NCBI RefSeq assembly: GCF_004762045.1
Contig: NZ_SJOM01000007.1
Location: 2,849,655-2,913,654, forward strand
From: Mycobacterium sp. DL99
GTDB lineage: Bacteria; Actinomycetota; Actinomycetes; Mycobacteriales; Mycobacteriaceae
Length of the DNA stretch: 64,000 nt
Reading direction: 5' to 3'
In this document: piece by piece, positions 1-9,800 of the stretch
Layout of the letters: every line of letters starts with the position of its first letter
How positions within the stretch are numbered: the first letter of the stretch is position 1
Position numbers and translations under genes: made by a program
Notes under the pieces: model-generated
Told to the model about the DNA's origin: nothing
Seen by the model: the letters and a program-made list of their open reading frames with translations, nothing else
Databases searched by the model: none

Positions 1-1235
1 CCCAGTTCGATCAGCCGCCTGCCCAGCCGTAGGTGCACCTCGAGCTGTGCGTCGTCGGACAGGTAGGCCCGAGCGGTTTCGGCGACCCGGTCGTGGCTGA
101 AGCGGTAACGCGCGTCACGGCTGATCGCGTTCGCGATGCGCCGGCCGCCGCTGTCGACCGCCTCGACGAGCCGCAGTTCCATACATGCCCAAAGGGCTTG
201 TGCTGCAATGTCTGACGGTTGTGCTGAGGCTACCGCGGCGTCGGCCAGGTCGAACTCGCCGCCGATACAGGACACCGAGCTCAACACCGCGAGATCGGAC
301 GGACGCAACTGGTTGAGGTAGCTGCCGAGAAACTCCGCCTCGGTGGCGGAGACCTCGATCGAGGACAGTGCGCGCAGATCCCACACCGGGCTCTGTCCGT
401 CGCCGGCCGGGTTCAGGGCTCCTTCACGCTGTGCGCGGTACAGCAGCTGGCGGATCTGGAGGGGATTGCCCCCGGTGCGGTGTTGGAATTCGGCCGCCAC
501 TTCGGCCAGCTCAAGGCTTCGGCCGGTCACGTCGGTGAGCATTTCCTCGACGTCCTCGGGGCCCAACGTGCCCAGCTCCAGACTGCGTACGTGGGGCGAG
601 GTGATGCCGGCTGCGGCTGCGTCGAACTCGCCTGCGCGGTACGCGCCGAGCACAAGGACACCGCGAGGTGCCACCGCGAGCAGTTCCGACAGCAGTAGCA
701 GCGAGTCCTGGTCCGCCCATTGCAGGTCGTCGATGGCGAGCACGACCATCCGGTGGGCGGCGGTGATCGAAAGCAGACGGATGACGGCGCGGTGCAACCG
801 GCGGCGGGTCTCGGCGGCATCGAGGTCGGCCACCGGTGCGGCCCCGCCGAGCGCGTCGGTCAGCTCCGGCACGAGATCCCCGAGAACGCCTGTCAGCGGC
901 GAAGTCTCGACGCTGAGATCCGCGCGCCATTCGTCGCGCTCCGCCGGGTCGGCTGCCACCATGGAGTGGACCAGCGCGGTGAGTGCATCGCCTATCGCCG
1001 AATACGGGGCCGGAGCCCCGTCTCGACAGCGGCCGTAGGCGAACGTGCAGTTGCGATCTGCGAGTTCATCTCCGAAGGCCTGCAGGAGGGTCGACTTGCC
1101 CACACCGGGAACCCCGCTGATGAGCACGGATGTCCCGCCGTTCCGTTCGGCTGACGCCGCTGCGGCGCGAAGTTCGCCCAGCTCGCGTCGTCGGTCGACC
1201 ACGCGGCCGCTGATGTCGAGCGTCGCCGATGTCAC
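1..1235 (-). CDS. AAA ATPase / LuxR-type large regulator, C-terminus cut by window edge
   Basis: About 411 residues of a large STAND/AAA-type signalling ATPase are visible, and the reading frame runs off the left edge. A GTG start at 1235 is followed by a Walker A loop (GVPGVGKS, residues 41-48) and a Walker B block ending DDLQWAD near residues 169-174. This pairing is typical of the large ATP-binding LuxR-family regulators of mycobacteria. Those proteins normally end in a LuxR helix-turn-helix, which lies outside the window, so the regulator label is inference and the ATPase label is direct. It is divergent from the F420-type enzyme at 1405. The gene at 46513 has the same plan. Confidence 0.75.
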   Translation of the reverse strand, partial: MTSATLDISGRVVDRRRELGELRAAAASAERNGGTSVLISGVPGVGKSTLLQAFGDELADRNCTFAYGRCRDGAPAPYSAIGDALTALVHSMVAADPAERDEWRADLSVETSPLTGVLGDLVPELTDALGGAAPVADLDAAETRRRLHRAVIRLLSITAAHRMVVLAIDDLQWADQDSLLLLSELLAVAPRGVLVLGAYRAGEFDAAAAGITSPHVRSLELGTLGPEDVEEMLTDVTGRSLELAEVAAEFQHRTGGNPLQIRQLLYRAQREGALNPAGDGQSPVWDLRALSSIEVSATEAEFLGSYLNQLRPSDLAVLSSVSCIGGEFDLADAAVASAQPSDIAAQALWACMELRLVEAVDSGGRRIANAISRDARYRFSHDRVAETARAYLSDDAQLEVHLRLGRRLIEL

Positions 1236-1404
1236 CGCACGTAGCGCCCCTCTCCGATTGGGCGGTCCGAGGCGAATTGACCGGATCGTCAGAGATAGCC
1301 AGGATCGCAGGAGCCTACCGTTTTCGGCGCGTTTTCACGGGTCTGGAACCGACCTGGGCCAGACATCGTGGAATAGAAGCGCCACCGGAGAAGCTGGAGA
1401 AGTC

Positions 1405-1854
1405 ATGACCGAGATGGACAAGGGCAAGTTCTACACCGACACGGAATACCTCGATGACTTCAACCGCAACGTGGTCGAGGAATTCCGGGGGAACGGTGGC
1501 AAGGTCGGCGGCCCGTTCGAGCAGGCCGACCTGCTGTTGCTGCACACGACCGGCGCCAAGTCGGGCAAGCCACGGCTCTCGCCGCTGGCCTATCTGACCG
1601 TCGACGGCAAGATGCTCATCGTGGGGTCGTACGCAGGTGCGCCGAAAGACCCGGCATGGGTGCACAATCTGCGGGCCAATCCGAAGGTACGTATCGAGCT
1701 GGGCACCGACGCCTACGACGCAACGGCCCGGGAACTGCCCGATGCCGAGCGCGACGCCGCCTACCCGAAGATCACCGAGGTTGCGCCGGTGTTCGCCGAC
1801 TACCAGGCCAACACCACTCGGTCCATCCCGTTGTTCGAAATCGTCCGCGCTTAG
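1405..1854 (+). CDS. Nitroreductase/deazaflavin (F420)-dependent oxidoreductase, Ddn-like
   Basis: A 149-residue protein of the split-barrel Ddn family, which uses reduced F420 and is expanded in mycobacteria. The family pattern is clear: LLLHTTGAKSGKPR near residues 48-61, the L-x-V-x-G-S-Y-A-G strand near 71-80, then D-P-A-W-V-H-N-L-R-A-N-P and a C-terminal F-A-D-Y-Q region. The ATG at 1405 follows a GGAG-rich stretch, and the protein begins where the family usually begins. The same frame is open upstream, but no family homology is seen there. The substrate is unknown; members act on nitro compounds, quinones and other lipophilic electron acceptors. Confidence 0.85.
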   Translation: MTEMDKGKFYTDTEYLDDFNRNVVEEFRGNGGKVGGPFEQADLLLLHTTGAKSGKPRLSPLAYLTVDGKMLIVGSYAGAPKDPAWVHNLRANPKVRIELGTDAYDATARELPDAERDAAYPKITEVAPVFADYQANTTRSIPLFEIVRA

Positions 1855-1863
1855 TCCCTCGGC

Positions 1864-1924
1864 GCCGAAACGGTATTCCAGCCGCCTGCGACTCGCACTT
1901 TCGCCGCTGGAATACCGTTTCGGC
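1864..1924. terminator. Perfect 19-bp inverted repeat between convergent genes
   Basis: Arms 1864-1882 and 1906-1924 are exact reverse complements (GCCGAAACGGTATTCCAGC and its complement) around a 23-nt loop. The loop holds a second small dyad, TGCGA-C-TCGCA. The element fills the gap between two convergent genes, so a bidirectional terminator is the simplest reading. There is no T-tract, and the nested palindrome makes a repeat-family element another possibility. Confidence 0.6.
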
Positions 1925-1934
1925 CGGAATCGGG

Positions 1935-3119
1935 CTACAGGCGTTCGATGATGGTGGCGTTGGCCATGCCGCCGCCCTCGCACATCGTCTGCAGGCCGTA
2001 GCGCCCGCCGCGCTGCTCGAGCGCATTGACCAGGGTGGTCATGATGCGTGCACCACTGGCTCCCAGCGGATGGCCGATGGCAATCGCGCCACCGTTGACG
2101 TTCGTCTTGCCCAGATCTGCACCTGTGTCATGCGCCCAGGCCAGCACGACGGGGGCGAACGCCTCGTTGACTTCGAACAGGTCGATGTCTGCCAGCGTCA
2201 GACCCGCACGCGCCAGCACCTTTTCGGTGGCCGGGATGACGCCGGTCAGCATGTACAGCGGATCCGACCCGACCACGGTGGTGGTATGGACGCGTGCCAG
2301 GGGCTTGAGCCCGAGCTTCCTGGCCATCGCCCCGCTGGTGATCATCACCGCCGCGCTGCCGTCGGACAGCGGCGACGAGTTGCCCGGGGTGATCTCCCAG
2401 TTGATCTGGCCGAAGCGGGCGGCATAGGCCTCGTTGTAGAACGCCGGCTTCAATCCGGACAGGGTGTCGACCGTCGTCCCCGGGCGGATGATCTCGTCGG
2501 TGCTCAGTCCGGCGATCGGCGCGAGTTCGGCCTCGAACAATCCGTCCTTGGTGGCCCGCGCCGCCTTCTCGTGGCTGCCCGCCGAGAATTCGTCGAGCCG
2601 GGCGCGGGAAAAGCTCCACTTGGCTGCGATCAACTCGGCGCTGATCCCTTGTGGGACAAGGCCTTCAGAGTAGCGCTCGGCGAAGGCCAGGCCGAACGGA
2701 TCGCTGCCCGGCAGTACCGAGCTCCCCATGGGCACCCGTGACATGGACTCCACACCCGCGGCGATCACGATGTCGTAGGCGCCGGCCAGCACACCTTGCG
2801 CGGCGAAGCTGATCGCCTGCTGGCTACTGCCGCACTGTCGGTCCACGGTGGTCCCCGGAACGGTCTCCGGGAAGCCCGCGCCCAGCAGGGCATTGCGGGC
2901 GATGTTGACGGCCTGATCGCCGACCTGGGTCACGGCGCCCGCGATGACGTCGTCGACGAGTGCCGGGTCGACACCGGTGCGGGTGATCAGCTCCCGCAGG
3001 CTGTGGGCCAGCAGATCGGCCGGCAGGACGCCGTGCAGTGCGCCGTTGGCCTTGCCTTTGCCGATCGGGGTCCGGACCGCTCCGACGATGACTGCGTCCC
3101 GGTCTGCATATCCGGTCAT
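1935..3119 (-). CDS. Thiolase / acetyl-CoA C-acyltransferase (FadA-like)
   Basis: A 394-residue type II thiolase that makes or cleaves 3-ketoacyl-CoA with CoA. The nucleophilic cysteine lies in DRQCGSSQQA (C96), the second catalytic block in GHPLGASGA (H350) and the third in CEGGG (C380). The ATG at 3119 is preferred because AGGAGG lies 5 nt upstream; an in-frame ATG at 3140 would add seven residues. It is divergent from an HxlR regulator, with a 9-bp-arm palindrome in the shared promoter, so that regulator probably controls it. Degradative and biosynthetic roles cannot be separated from the sequence alone; a fatty-acid or sterol side-chain role is possible. Confidence 0.93.
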   Translation of the reverse strand: MTGYADRDAVIVGAVRTPIGKGKANGALHGVLPADLLAHSLRELITRTGVDPALVDDVIAGAVTQVGDQAVNIARNALLGAGFPETVPGTTVDRQCGSSQQAISFAAQGVLAGAYDIVIAAGVESMSRVPMGSSVLPGSDPFGLAFAERYSEGLVPQGISAELIAAKWSFSRARLDEFSAGSHEKAARATKDGLFEAELAPIAGLSTDEIIRPGTTVDTLSGLKPAFYNEAYAARFGQINWEITPGNSSPLSDGSAAVMITSGAMARKLGLKPLARVHTTTVVGSDPLYMLTGVIPATEKVLARAGLTLADIDLFEVNEAFAPVVLAWAHDTGADLGKTNVNGGAIAIGHPLGASGARIMTTLVNALEQRGGRYGLQTMCEGGGMANATIIERL

Positions 3120-3158
3120 CTGGGCCTCCTGATGCTCCACGCTGAGTATTGTGATGAC

Positions 3159-3181
3159 TACCCAGGTATAACACCTGGGTA
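3159..3181. promoter_or_regulatory. Palindromic operator in the thiolase/HxlR divergent promoter
   Basis: TACCCAGGT (3159-3167) and ACCTGGGTA (3173-3181) are perfect inverted repeats with a 5-nt spacer. The dyad sits between two divergent starts (3119 minus, about 3201 plus). A TATAGT -10-like hexamer at 3180-3185 abuts it. HxlR proteins bind dyads as dimers, so autoregulation plus control of the thiolase is inferred. Confidence 0.6.
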
Positions 3182-3200
3182 TAGTGAGAACAACTCAGGG

Positions 3201-3689
3201 ATGGGGTTTGATTCCGTGGGAATGCTGCAGGGCAAGCTCGCCGACCGGGACAGCTGGTCGGCAGTGGGCCATTGCCCGATCGAGAGGACCATGGCGTTCG
3301 CCGGCACCAAGTCGGCGATGCTGATCATGCGCGAGGCCTTCTACGGCACGACCCGCTTCGAAGACTTCGCCCGCAGGGTCGGGATCACCAAGGCGGCAAC
3401 CTCAGCACGGTTGTCCGACCTGGTGGCGGCCGGGCTGCTGGCAAAACGGCCCTATCGCGAGCCCGGTCAGCGCGAGCGCGACGAGTACGTGCTCACCGAA
3501 TCCGGAACCGACTTCATGCCGGTGGTGTGGGCCATGTTCGAGTGGGGCCGCAAGCATCTCAACGACACCGGGCTGCGGCTCGCGCATGACGGGTGCGGTG
3601 CGCTGGCCGGCGTCGAAATCCGTTGTGAGGAAGGACACCATGTGCCGGCCGACGAACTCGTCGTTCGCGTCGAGCGTCACACGTCGTGA
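3201..3689 (+). CDS. HxlR-family transcriptional regulator
   Basis: A 162-residue winged-helix regulator. The HxlR core is plain: CPIERTMAFAGTKSAMLIMRE, then T-T-R-F-E-D-F-A-R-R-V-G-I and the recognition helix K-A-A-T-S-A-R-L-S-D-L, then R-P-Y-R-E-P-G-Q-R-E-R-D-E-Y-V-L-T. The first start shown is ATG 3201. GTG 3216 (purine-rich stretch 9 nt upstream) and ATG 3222 are credible and give the more usual N-terminus MLQGKLADR. The stop overlaps the next start as GTGA, so the two are translationally coupled. The divergent thiolase and the palindrome at 3159-3181 are the probable targets. Confidence 0.88.
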   Translation: MGFDSVGMLQGKLADRDSWSAVGHCPIERTMAFAGTKSAMLIMREAFYGTTRFEDFARRVGITKAATSARLSDLVAAGLLAKRPYREPGQRERDEYVLTESGTDFMPVVWAMFEWGRKHLNDTGLRLAHDGCGALAGVEIRCEEGHHVPADELVVRVERHTS

Positions 3690-5032
3690 CGGTGGGTGCG
3701 CGTGCGCTGGAGACGCTCGCCGAAGACGGCCGATGGCGTATCGAACCCGGACTCACCGAAGCCGAACTGAACGCCCTCGAGTCCCGGTTCTCTCTGCGGC
3801 TCAACACTGATCACCGTGACTTCCTGTCCGCCGGAGTGCCGGTGGGCTCCGGCTGGCCTGACTGGCGCAACGCCGACGAGGTGACCTTGCGGATGCACAT
3901 CGGTCGGCCGGTTCGCGAGTTGCTGCATGCGGTGCGCGAAGGTCAACTGTGGCTTTCCGCCTGGGGCCACAACCCCGGTGGTGACGCGGCACTGAGGCTC
4001 GCCAGCGCGAAGCTCGCCGATCAGCCCAGGGTGGTACCGGTCTACGGCGTCGCGTTCCTCCGGCAGGGGCCCGACCTGGACCCGACCGTCTGGGCGATCC
4101 AGGACAACACTGTGGCCGCTGTGAGCGCGGACCTGACCGGGTTGGCCCGCGCCCTTACCGGCCGGGCCGTCGAAGCGTTCGCGCCGTCGTCCGCACGGCC
4201 GTTCCTTCCGGAATCCATTGCTACGGAACCTGTTCTGCCCCTTGCCCAGCCGCCCTTCAGGCCCGACCCGTCCGGCCCGCCACCAGCCGCGGTACGGCCG
4301 CCTACCGATCCGGCGGCCGCGCTGGCCTTGCTCGGCGTCCATCTCGGCGAACTGGAACGCCATGACGACGTGCTGGCCCACCGGGCACCCATGTGGTCGG
4401 TACCGGTGCCGCCCGGTGCACCCGCCGCCGCGGCATGGCTGGCAGTTCGTTCCCAGTTCCCGGCGACGGGCTTGTGGCCCGTGCTGCTCACCAAATCGGC
4501 CTGGCACCGGCTCGGGATGGACGGTATCGCCGATGACAGCCCCGTGCTTGCGGCCGAACTCGACGGAGTCCGCTGGCTGCAACGTGAATTCGAAGAGCGC
4601 ACAGCCGAATACAACATCCCGAGACATCCGGCCGCCTTCGAGGCCGTCGACTCCGAAGACTGGCAACAGCAGTTCGCCGAGTTCGATTCTCGCAGTGAGT
4701 ACACGCAGTTGGCCCTGGTGCCCACCCCTGCCGATTGGCTGGTACCCGGCTTGCTCCAATGGTCGGGCGCGATCAACTCGGACGTTCGCGGTGTCGAGCA
4801 TGCAGCGATCCTGCGCCGCTGGTCAGACCGTTACGGGACCGAATTGCTCGCCCTCGACGACGAGTCACTGCTGCTGACCGTCGACCAGCCGCCGCGTACC
4901 CGGCAGGAGGGTCTGGCGGCCGCGCTGGAGGCTTACCTGTACTGCGACGATTCGGTCAACACCCAGGCCGGCTCACTCGACGCGCTGGCGCGCATGCTGG
5001 CTCACCCCCTGTGGGCCTTCTGGTGGGACTGA
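3686..5032 (+). CDS. SMI1/KNR4-like (SUKH) domain protein, function unknown
   Basis: A 448-residue protein starting at a GTG that overlaps the HxlR stop. The N-terminal ~150 residues carry a SUKH-like pattern: L-T-E-A-E-L-N-A-L-E-S-R-F, then D-H-R-D-F-L-S-A-G-V-P-V, a G-W-P-D-W-R segment, and near residue 120 R-V-V-P-V-Y-G. The middle is proline- and alanine-rich. The C-terminal half is tryptophan-rich and ends HPLWAFWWD. SUKH proteins are often immunity proteins or scaffolds, but no toxin lies alongside. The coupling to a regulator is odd and suggests a shared response. Confidence 0.6.
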   Translation: MTVGARALETLAEDGRWRIEPGLTEAELNALESRFSLRLNTDHRDFLSAGVPVGSGWPDWRNADEVTLRMHIGRPVRELLHAVREGQLWLSAWGHNPGGDAALRLASAKLADQPRVVPVYGVAFLRQGPDLDPTVWAIQDNTVAAVSADLTGLARALTGRAVEAFAPSSARPFLPESIATEPVLPLAQPPFRPDPSGPPPAAVRPPTDPAAALALLGVHLGELERHDDVLAHRAPMWSVPVPPGAPAAAAWLAVRSQFPATGLWPVLLTKSAWHRLGMDGIADDSPVLAAELDGVRWLQREFEERTAEYNIPRHPAAFEAVDSEDWQQQFAEFDSRSEYTQLALVPTPADWLVPGLLQWSGAINSDVRGVEHAAILRRWSDRYGTELLALDDESLLLTVDQPPRTRQEGLAAALEAYLYCDDSVNTQAGSLDALARMLAHPLWAFWWD

Positions 5033-5050
5033 AACCGCTAGTCTCGGCCG

Positions 5051-5998
5051 GTGCTGCACTTACGCGTCATAGCGCCGGCCGATCTGCGTGAGCCGATTCT
5101 CCGTGTCCTGCGCGAGCAGCCCGGCGTCGCCCACATCGTGTTGTTGGCCGGTGCCGCGGTTGATCCTGCCGGTGACCAGATCACCGCCGATGTCGCCCGG
5201 GAAGCGGCCGATGAGATTGTCCAGCGGTTGAAATCCCTTGATGTGCAGCACTTCGGCGCCATAACCCTCGAGCCGCTCGACACCGTGCTGTCGAGCGCGG
5301 CCTACCACGCCGAGGATGTCGCGGGCGGTGACGGAGCCGATGCGGTGATCTGGGATGAGCTGGTATCGCGGACCCGCGAGGAATCCAGCCTCAGTGTCAC
5401 GTTCCTGATGTTCCTGTGCATCGCGTGCCTGCTCGCGGCCATCGGAGTGGTGACCGACTCGGCGATCACCGTGGTCGGCGCCATGGTGGTGGGACCTGAG
5501 TTCGGACCGCTCGCGGCGCTCGCCGTCGCGCTCGTCCAACGCCGGGTCTCGCTGGCACGGCGGGCCGGCGCGGCGCTGCTGGTCGGATTCCCGGTGGCCA
5601 TGGTCGTCACCGGGCTGGCAACACTCGGATTCGAAGCGCTCGGATGGGTGCAGCTGACCACGTTCAGCGAACTTACCCAGGTCGACTTCATCTTCCAGGT
5701 GGGACCGTTCTCATTCGTCGTCGCACTGCTGGCCGGCGCCGCCGGGATGCTGTCGCTCGTATCGTCGAAATCCGCCGCGCTGGTGGGTGTCTTCATCTCG
5801 GTGACGACCGTCCCCGCCGCGGGTTTCGCGGTGGTGGCCGCCACCGTCGGCGATTGGGATGTCGCCGCCGATTCGGTGCTGCAGCTGCTGGTGAACCTGC
5901 TGGGTATCACCATGGCCGGTGTGCTGACGCTCGCGGTCTACCGTCGCGCGAAAGTCGGCAGTCGCACGAAGGTTCGCCGCGCCGTCACAAGTGGCTGA
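5051..5998 (+). CDS. DUF389 family membrane protein
   Basis: A 315-residue protein from a GTG start. Residues 1-110 are a soluble ACT-like part (LHLRVIAPADLREPILRVL). Six or so hydrophobic helices follow, with the family signature A-M-V-V-G-P-E-F-G-P-L-A-A-L-A-V-A near residues 148-165. DUF389 (TIGR00341) proteins are integral membrane proteins of unknown function. The 3' end overlaps the convergent GAP-family gene by 14 nt. Confidence 0.85.
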   Translation: MLHLRVIAPADLREPILRVLREQPGVAHIVLLAGAAVDPAGDQITADVAREAADEIVQRLKSLDVQHFGAITLEPLDTVLSSAAYHAEDVAGGDGADAVIWDELVSRTREESSLSVTFLMFLCIACLLAAIGVVTDSAITVVGAMVVGPEFGPLAALAVALVQRRVSLARRAGAALLVGFPVAMVVTGLATLGFEALGWVQLTTFSELTQVDFIFQVGPFSFVVALLAGAAGMLSLVSSKSAALVGVFISVTTVPAAGFAVVAATVGDWDVAADSVLQLLVNLLGITMAGVLTLAVYRRAKVGSRTKVRRAVTSG

Positions 5999-6728
5999 TG
6001 CCCGAGGCCAGGAAGAACACTCCGACCGCGCCGGCGATCACGGCCACCACCAGGCGATGGTGCCGGCCCATCCAGGCATACAGCCGCTCCACGCCCGACC
6101 GGGTGGCCTCCGGCGCCACCCAGAAGCTGATGATCGGGATCAGCGCCGCCAGGAAACCGACGAGGTTGAACACGACCATTGCGGCCATCTGCTCGGCCAA
6201 TGCGGCACCTGAGGTGAGGGCCGCAGCCATCGCGGCCAGGTAGTAGGGCGTGGGGAAACCGTTGATGAGGCCCAGGAGCGCGGCGGCCCACGGTGCCTCA
6301 CCACGCAGGGCGGCCTGCATCCCCGCTGGCAGTTTCGACAGACCTGGCACCGCCTCCTCCGCGGGCGGCGTATCGGTGCCGTCGCCCACTGCGACCGGTA
6401 CGGCCCGTCGCGCGCGCACCCGGTTGACCAGGCGTTCGAGCTGTCCTGTCGCGGACAGGACAGCGATCACCAGCGCCACGGCGCCGATGCCGATCTCCAG
6501 TCCCGGCGGCATCGTGCTGCCGCCGTCGCCCGTGGCGTTCTTGAACACGAACACCACCGCGGCGCCCACTGCGACGTTGGCGGTGAAGGCGAAGAGAAAG
6601 AACGGGAGCAGCAAACGCAAGGGCCGGGACCGCGACAGCATGAAGGCAACGACCCCGATTCTCAGGGGATCGATTGCCGCCACGGCGGCCATCACCAGCA
6701 CGGTGCTCCACATCGCGGGCGGCCACAT
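5985..6728 (-). CDS. GAP family membrane protein (Sap/Gap-like lipid-addressing)
   Basis: A 247-residue protein with about six hydrophobic helices. The opening AAVAAIDPLRIGVVAFML is typical of the GAP family, named for the mycobacterial protein that helps move glycopeptidolipids to the cell surface. The central loop (residues ~105-140) is hydrophilic and acidic, and the second half has L-L-G-L-I-N-G-F-P-T-P-Y-Y-L-A-A-M. No lipid synthesis gene is nearby, so the cargo is unknown. It overlaps the DUF389 gene tail to tail. Confidence 0.8.
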   Translation of the reverse strand: MWPPAMWSTVLVMAAVAAIDPLRIGVVAFMLSRSRPLRLLLPFFLFAFTANVAVGAAVVFVFKNATGDGGSTMPPGLEIGIGAVALVIAVLSATGQLERLVNRVRARRAVPVAVGDGTDTPPAEEAVPGLSKLPAGMQAALRGEAPWAAALLGLINGFPTPYYLAAMAAALTSGAALAEQMAAMVVFNLVGFLAALIPIISFWVAPEATRSGVERLYAWMGRHHRLVVAVIAGAVGVFFLASGISHL

Positions 6729-6858
6729 CCCTTCACCTCAGTTACCTCACCGCTGAATTCAACCAGCGCTGACCGACTACGGCCGAATCCGGGCGCGTCA
6801 ACCGTGACCGCCCGTTGCACGCAGTGCGGGGGAGTTCGCCATGTGGTGGGATCTGTAG

Positions 6859-9800
6859 ATGGGGATCAAAGTGGCGCTGGAGCATCGCACCAGCTACACC
6901 TTCGACCGGTTGGTGGAGCTGCATCCACACGTCATCCGGTTGCGCCCGGCGCCGCACTCTCGCACCCCCATCGAGGCGTACTCACTGACCGTCGAGCCGG
7001 CCGGCCATTTCATCAACTGGCAGCAGGACGCATTCGGTAACTTCCTGGCCCGCTTGGTGTTCCCGGACCGGACGCGCATGCTGACCATCACCGTCGGGCT
7101 CATCGCCGATCTCAAGGTGATCAACCCGTTCGACTTCTTCATCGAGGATTACGCAGAGAGCTTCGGCTTCGAGTACCCGAAAGCCCTGCTGGAGGATCTC
7201 AAGCCATACCTGCGCCCGGTCGACGAGGAGGCCGAGGGATCCGGTCCGGGCGAACTGGTGAAGGCGTGGGTGAGCAATTTCACCGTGCCGCCAGGCACCC
7301 GCACCATCGACTATCTGGTGGCGCTCAACCGTGCCGTCAATGCCGATATCGGCTACTCCGTCCGGATGGAACCCGGTGTGCAGACCCCGGACGTCACGCT
7401 GCGCACCGGAATCGGTTCGTGCCGCGACTCGGCGTGGCTGTTGGTGTCGATCCTGCGTCGGCTGGGGTTGGCGGCCCGGTTCGTCTCGGGTTACCTGGTC
7501 CAGCTGACCTCGGACGTAGAGGCCCTCGACGGACCGTCCGGCCCCGCCGCGGATTTCACCGACTTGCACGCTTGGGCCGAGGCATACATCCCGGGGGCCG
7601 GCTGGATCGGCCTGGACCCGACGTCGGGACTGTTCGCCGGGGAGGGCCACATCCCGCTCTCGGCGACCCCGCACCCGGAATCGGCGGCCCCGATCACCGG
7701 CGCCACCGGACCGTGCGAATCCGCGCTGGAGTACTCCAACGTGGTCACTCGGATCCACGAGGACCCGAGGGTGACGTTGCCGTACACCGACGCGGCCTGG
7801 ACAGCGATCACGAAGCTGGGTGCCGAGGTGGATCAGCGCCTGGCCGACGGCGATGTGCGGCTCACCGTCGGGGGCGAGCCGACCTTTGTCTCGATCGACA
7901 ATCAGGTCGATCCGGAATGGACCACCGACGCCGACGGCAAGCACAAGCGCGAACGAGCCTCGGTGCTCGCGGCGCGTCTCAAGGCGGTGTGGGCCCCGGC
8001 CGGGCTGATCCAGCGCAGCCAGGGCAAGTGGTATCCGGGCGAGCCCCTGCCGCGCTGGCAGATCGGCCTGGTCTGGCGTACCGACGATCAGCCACTGTGG
8101 AACGACGCGGCGCTGCTGGCCGATCCGTGGGGTGGTGCGGTGCCCGCCCTGGCCGACGACGCCGGTCAGCGCATCCTCGCAGCGGTCGCCGCCGACTTCG
8201 GGCTTCCCGCCGGTCAGGTTCGCCCGGCATATGAGGATGCGCTGAGCCGATTGGCGGCCGCCGCGCGGCAGCCGGCCGGCGAGCCGGTGGCCGCCGCCGA
8301 CGACCTGGCCGATGACACCCCGGACGCCCGGGCCGAGCTGCTGGCCCGGCTCGATGCCCCGGTCGATCAGCCCGCCGCCTACGTCCTGCCCCTGCACCGC
8401 CGCGCCGACGGGTCCGGCTGGGCCAGCGCGGACTGGCAGCTGCGGCGTGGCCGGATCGTGCTCACGGAGGGTGATTCGCCGGCCGGGCTGCGGCTGCCGC
8501 TGAATGCGATCAGCTGGCATCCGCCGCGCCCGGCCTACGACGCCGACCCGCTGTCGCGGCGCACCGACGTGCGCGCCGAACCCGACGACGCCGCGCTCGA
8601 GCCCGCCGACGAAGCACCCACCACGGCGCTGGTCGCCGAGATCCGGTCCGGGTTCCTCTACATCTACCTGCCCCCGACCGAGGAGCTCGACGATTTCGTC
8701 GACCTCGTGGCCCGCGTCGAATCCGCGGCCGCCAAGTTGGACACGCCGGTGGTGATCGAGGGGTACGGGCCGCCGCCGGACCCTCGCATCGCGGCCATGT
8801 CGATCACCCCGGATCCGGGCGTCATCGAGGTCAACGTCGCACCGACCGCCGGCTTCGCCGAACAGAAGGCCCAACTGGAGACCCTCTACGAGCAGGCCCG
8901 GCAGGCCCGGCTGTCGACCGAATCGTTCGACGTGGACGGAACCCACGGCGGTACCGGCGGCGGCAACCACATCACCCTCGGCGGCATCACTCCGGCCGAC
9001 TCACCGCTGTTACGCCGGCCCGATCTGCTGGTGTCGCTGCTCACCTACTGGCAGCGCCACCCCTCGTTGTCCTACCTGTTCGCCGGCCGGTTCATCGGCA
9101 CCACCTCACAGGCGCCGAGGGTGGACGAGGGCCGGTCGGAAGCGCTCTATGAACTCGAGATCGCCTTCGCCGAGATCGCGCGTCTCACGGATGCCGGCGG
9201 GACCGCACAGGCCTGGGTCACCGACCGTGCCCTCCGTCATCTGCTCACCGACATCACCGGCAACACCCACCGTGCCGAATTCTGCATCGACAAGCTCTAC
9301 AGCCCCGACAGCGCGCGGGGGCGCCTGGGGCTGTTGGAGTTGCGGGGTTTCGAGATGCCGCCACACTTCCAGATGGCGATGGTGCAGTCGCTGCTCGTGC
9401 GCGCGCTGGTCGCCAGGTTCTGGGAGGAGCCGTTGCGGGCTCCGTTGATCCGGCACGGTGCAAATCTGCACGGCCGATACCTGCTGCCGCACTTCCTGAT
9501 TCATGACATCGCCGAGGTCGCGGCCGACCTGCGGGCGCATGGCATCAACTTCGACACCAGCTGGCTGGATCCGTTCACCGAGTTCCGGTTCCCGCGGGTG
9601 GGCACCACGGTCTGCGACGGCGTGGAGATCGAGCTGCGCGGCGCGATCGAACCGTGGAATGTGTTGGGGGAGGAGTCGACTGCCGGGGGCACCGCCCGTT
9701 ACGTGGACTCGTCGGTGGAGCGGGTCCAGGTGCGGCTGGTCGGGGCCGACCGGCACCGCTACATCGTGACCGCCAATGGCTACCCGATCCCATTGCTGGC

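Noticed and set aside
343..1038. Plus-strand open frame at the left edge
   Set aside because: Ser/Arg-rich shadow of the minus-strand ATPase, which has Walker A and B motifs in its own frame.
6982..8970. A 662-codon antisense frame under the DUF2126 gene
   Set aside because: His/Arg/Gly-rich shadow translation with no recognisable domain; the sense strand has an intact catalytic triad and family motifs.
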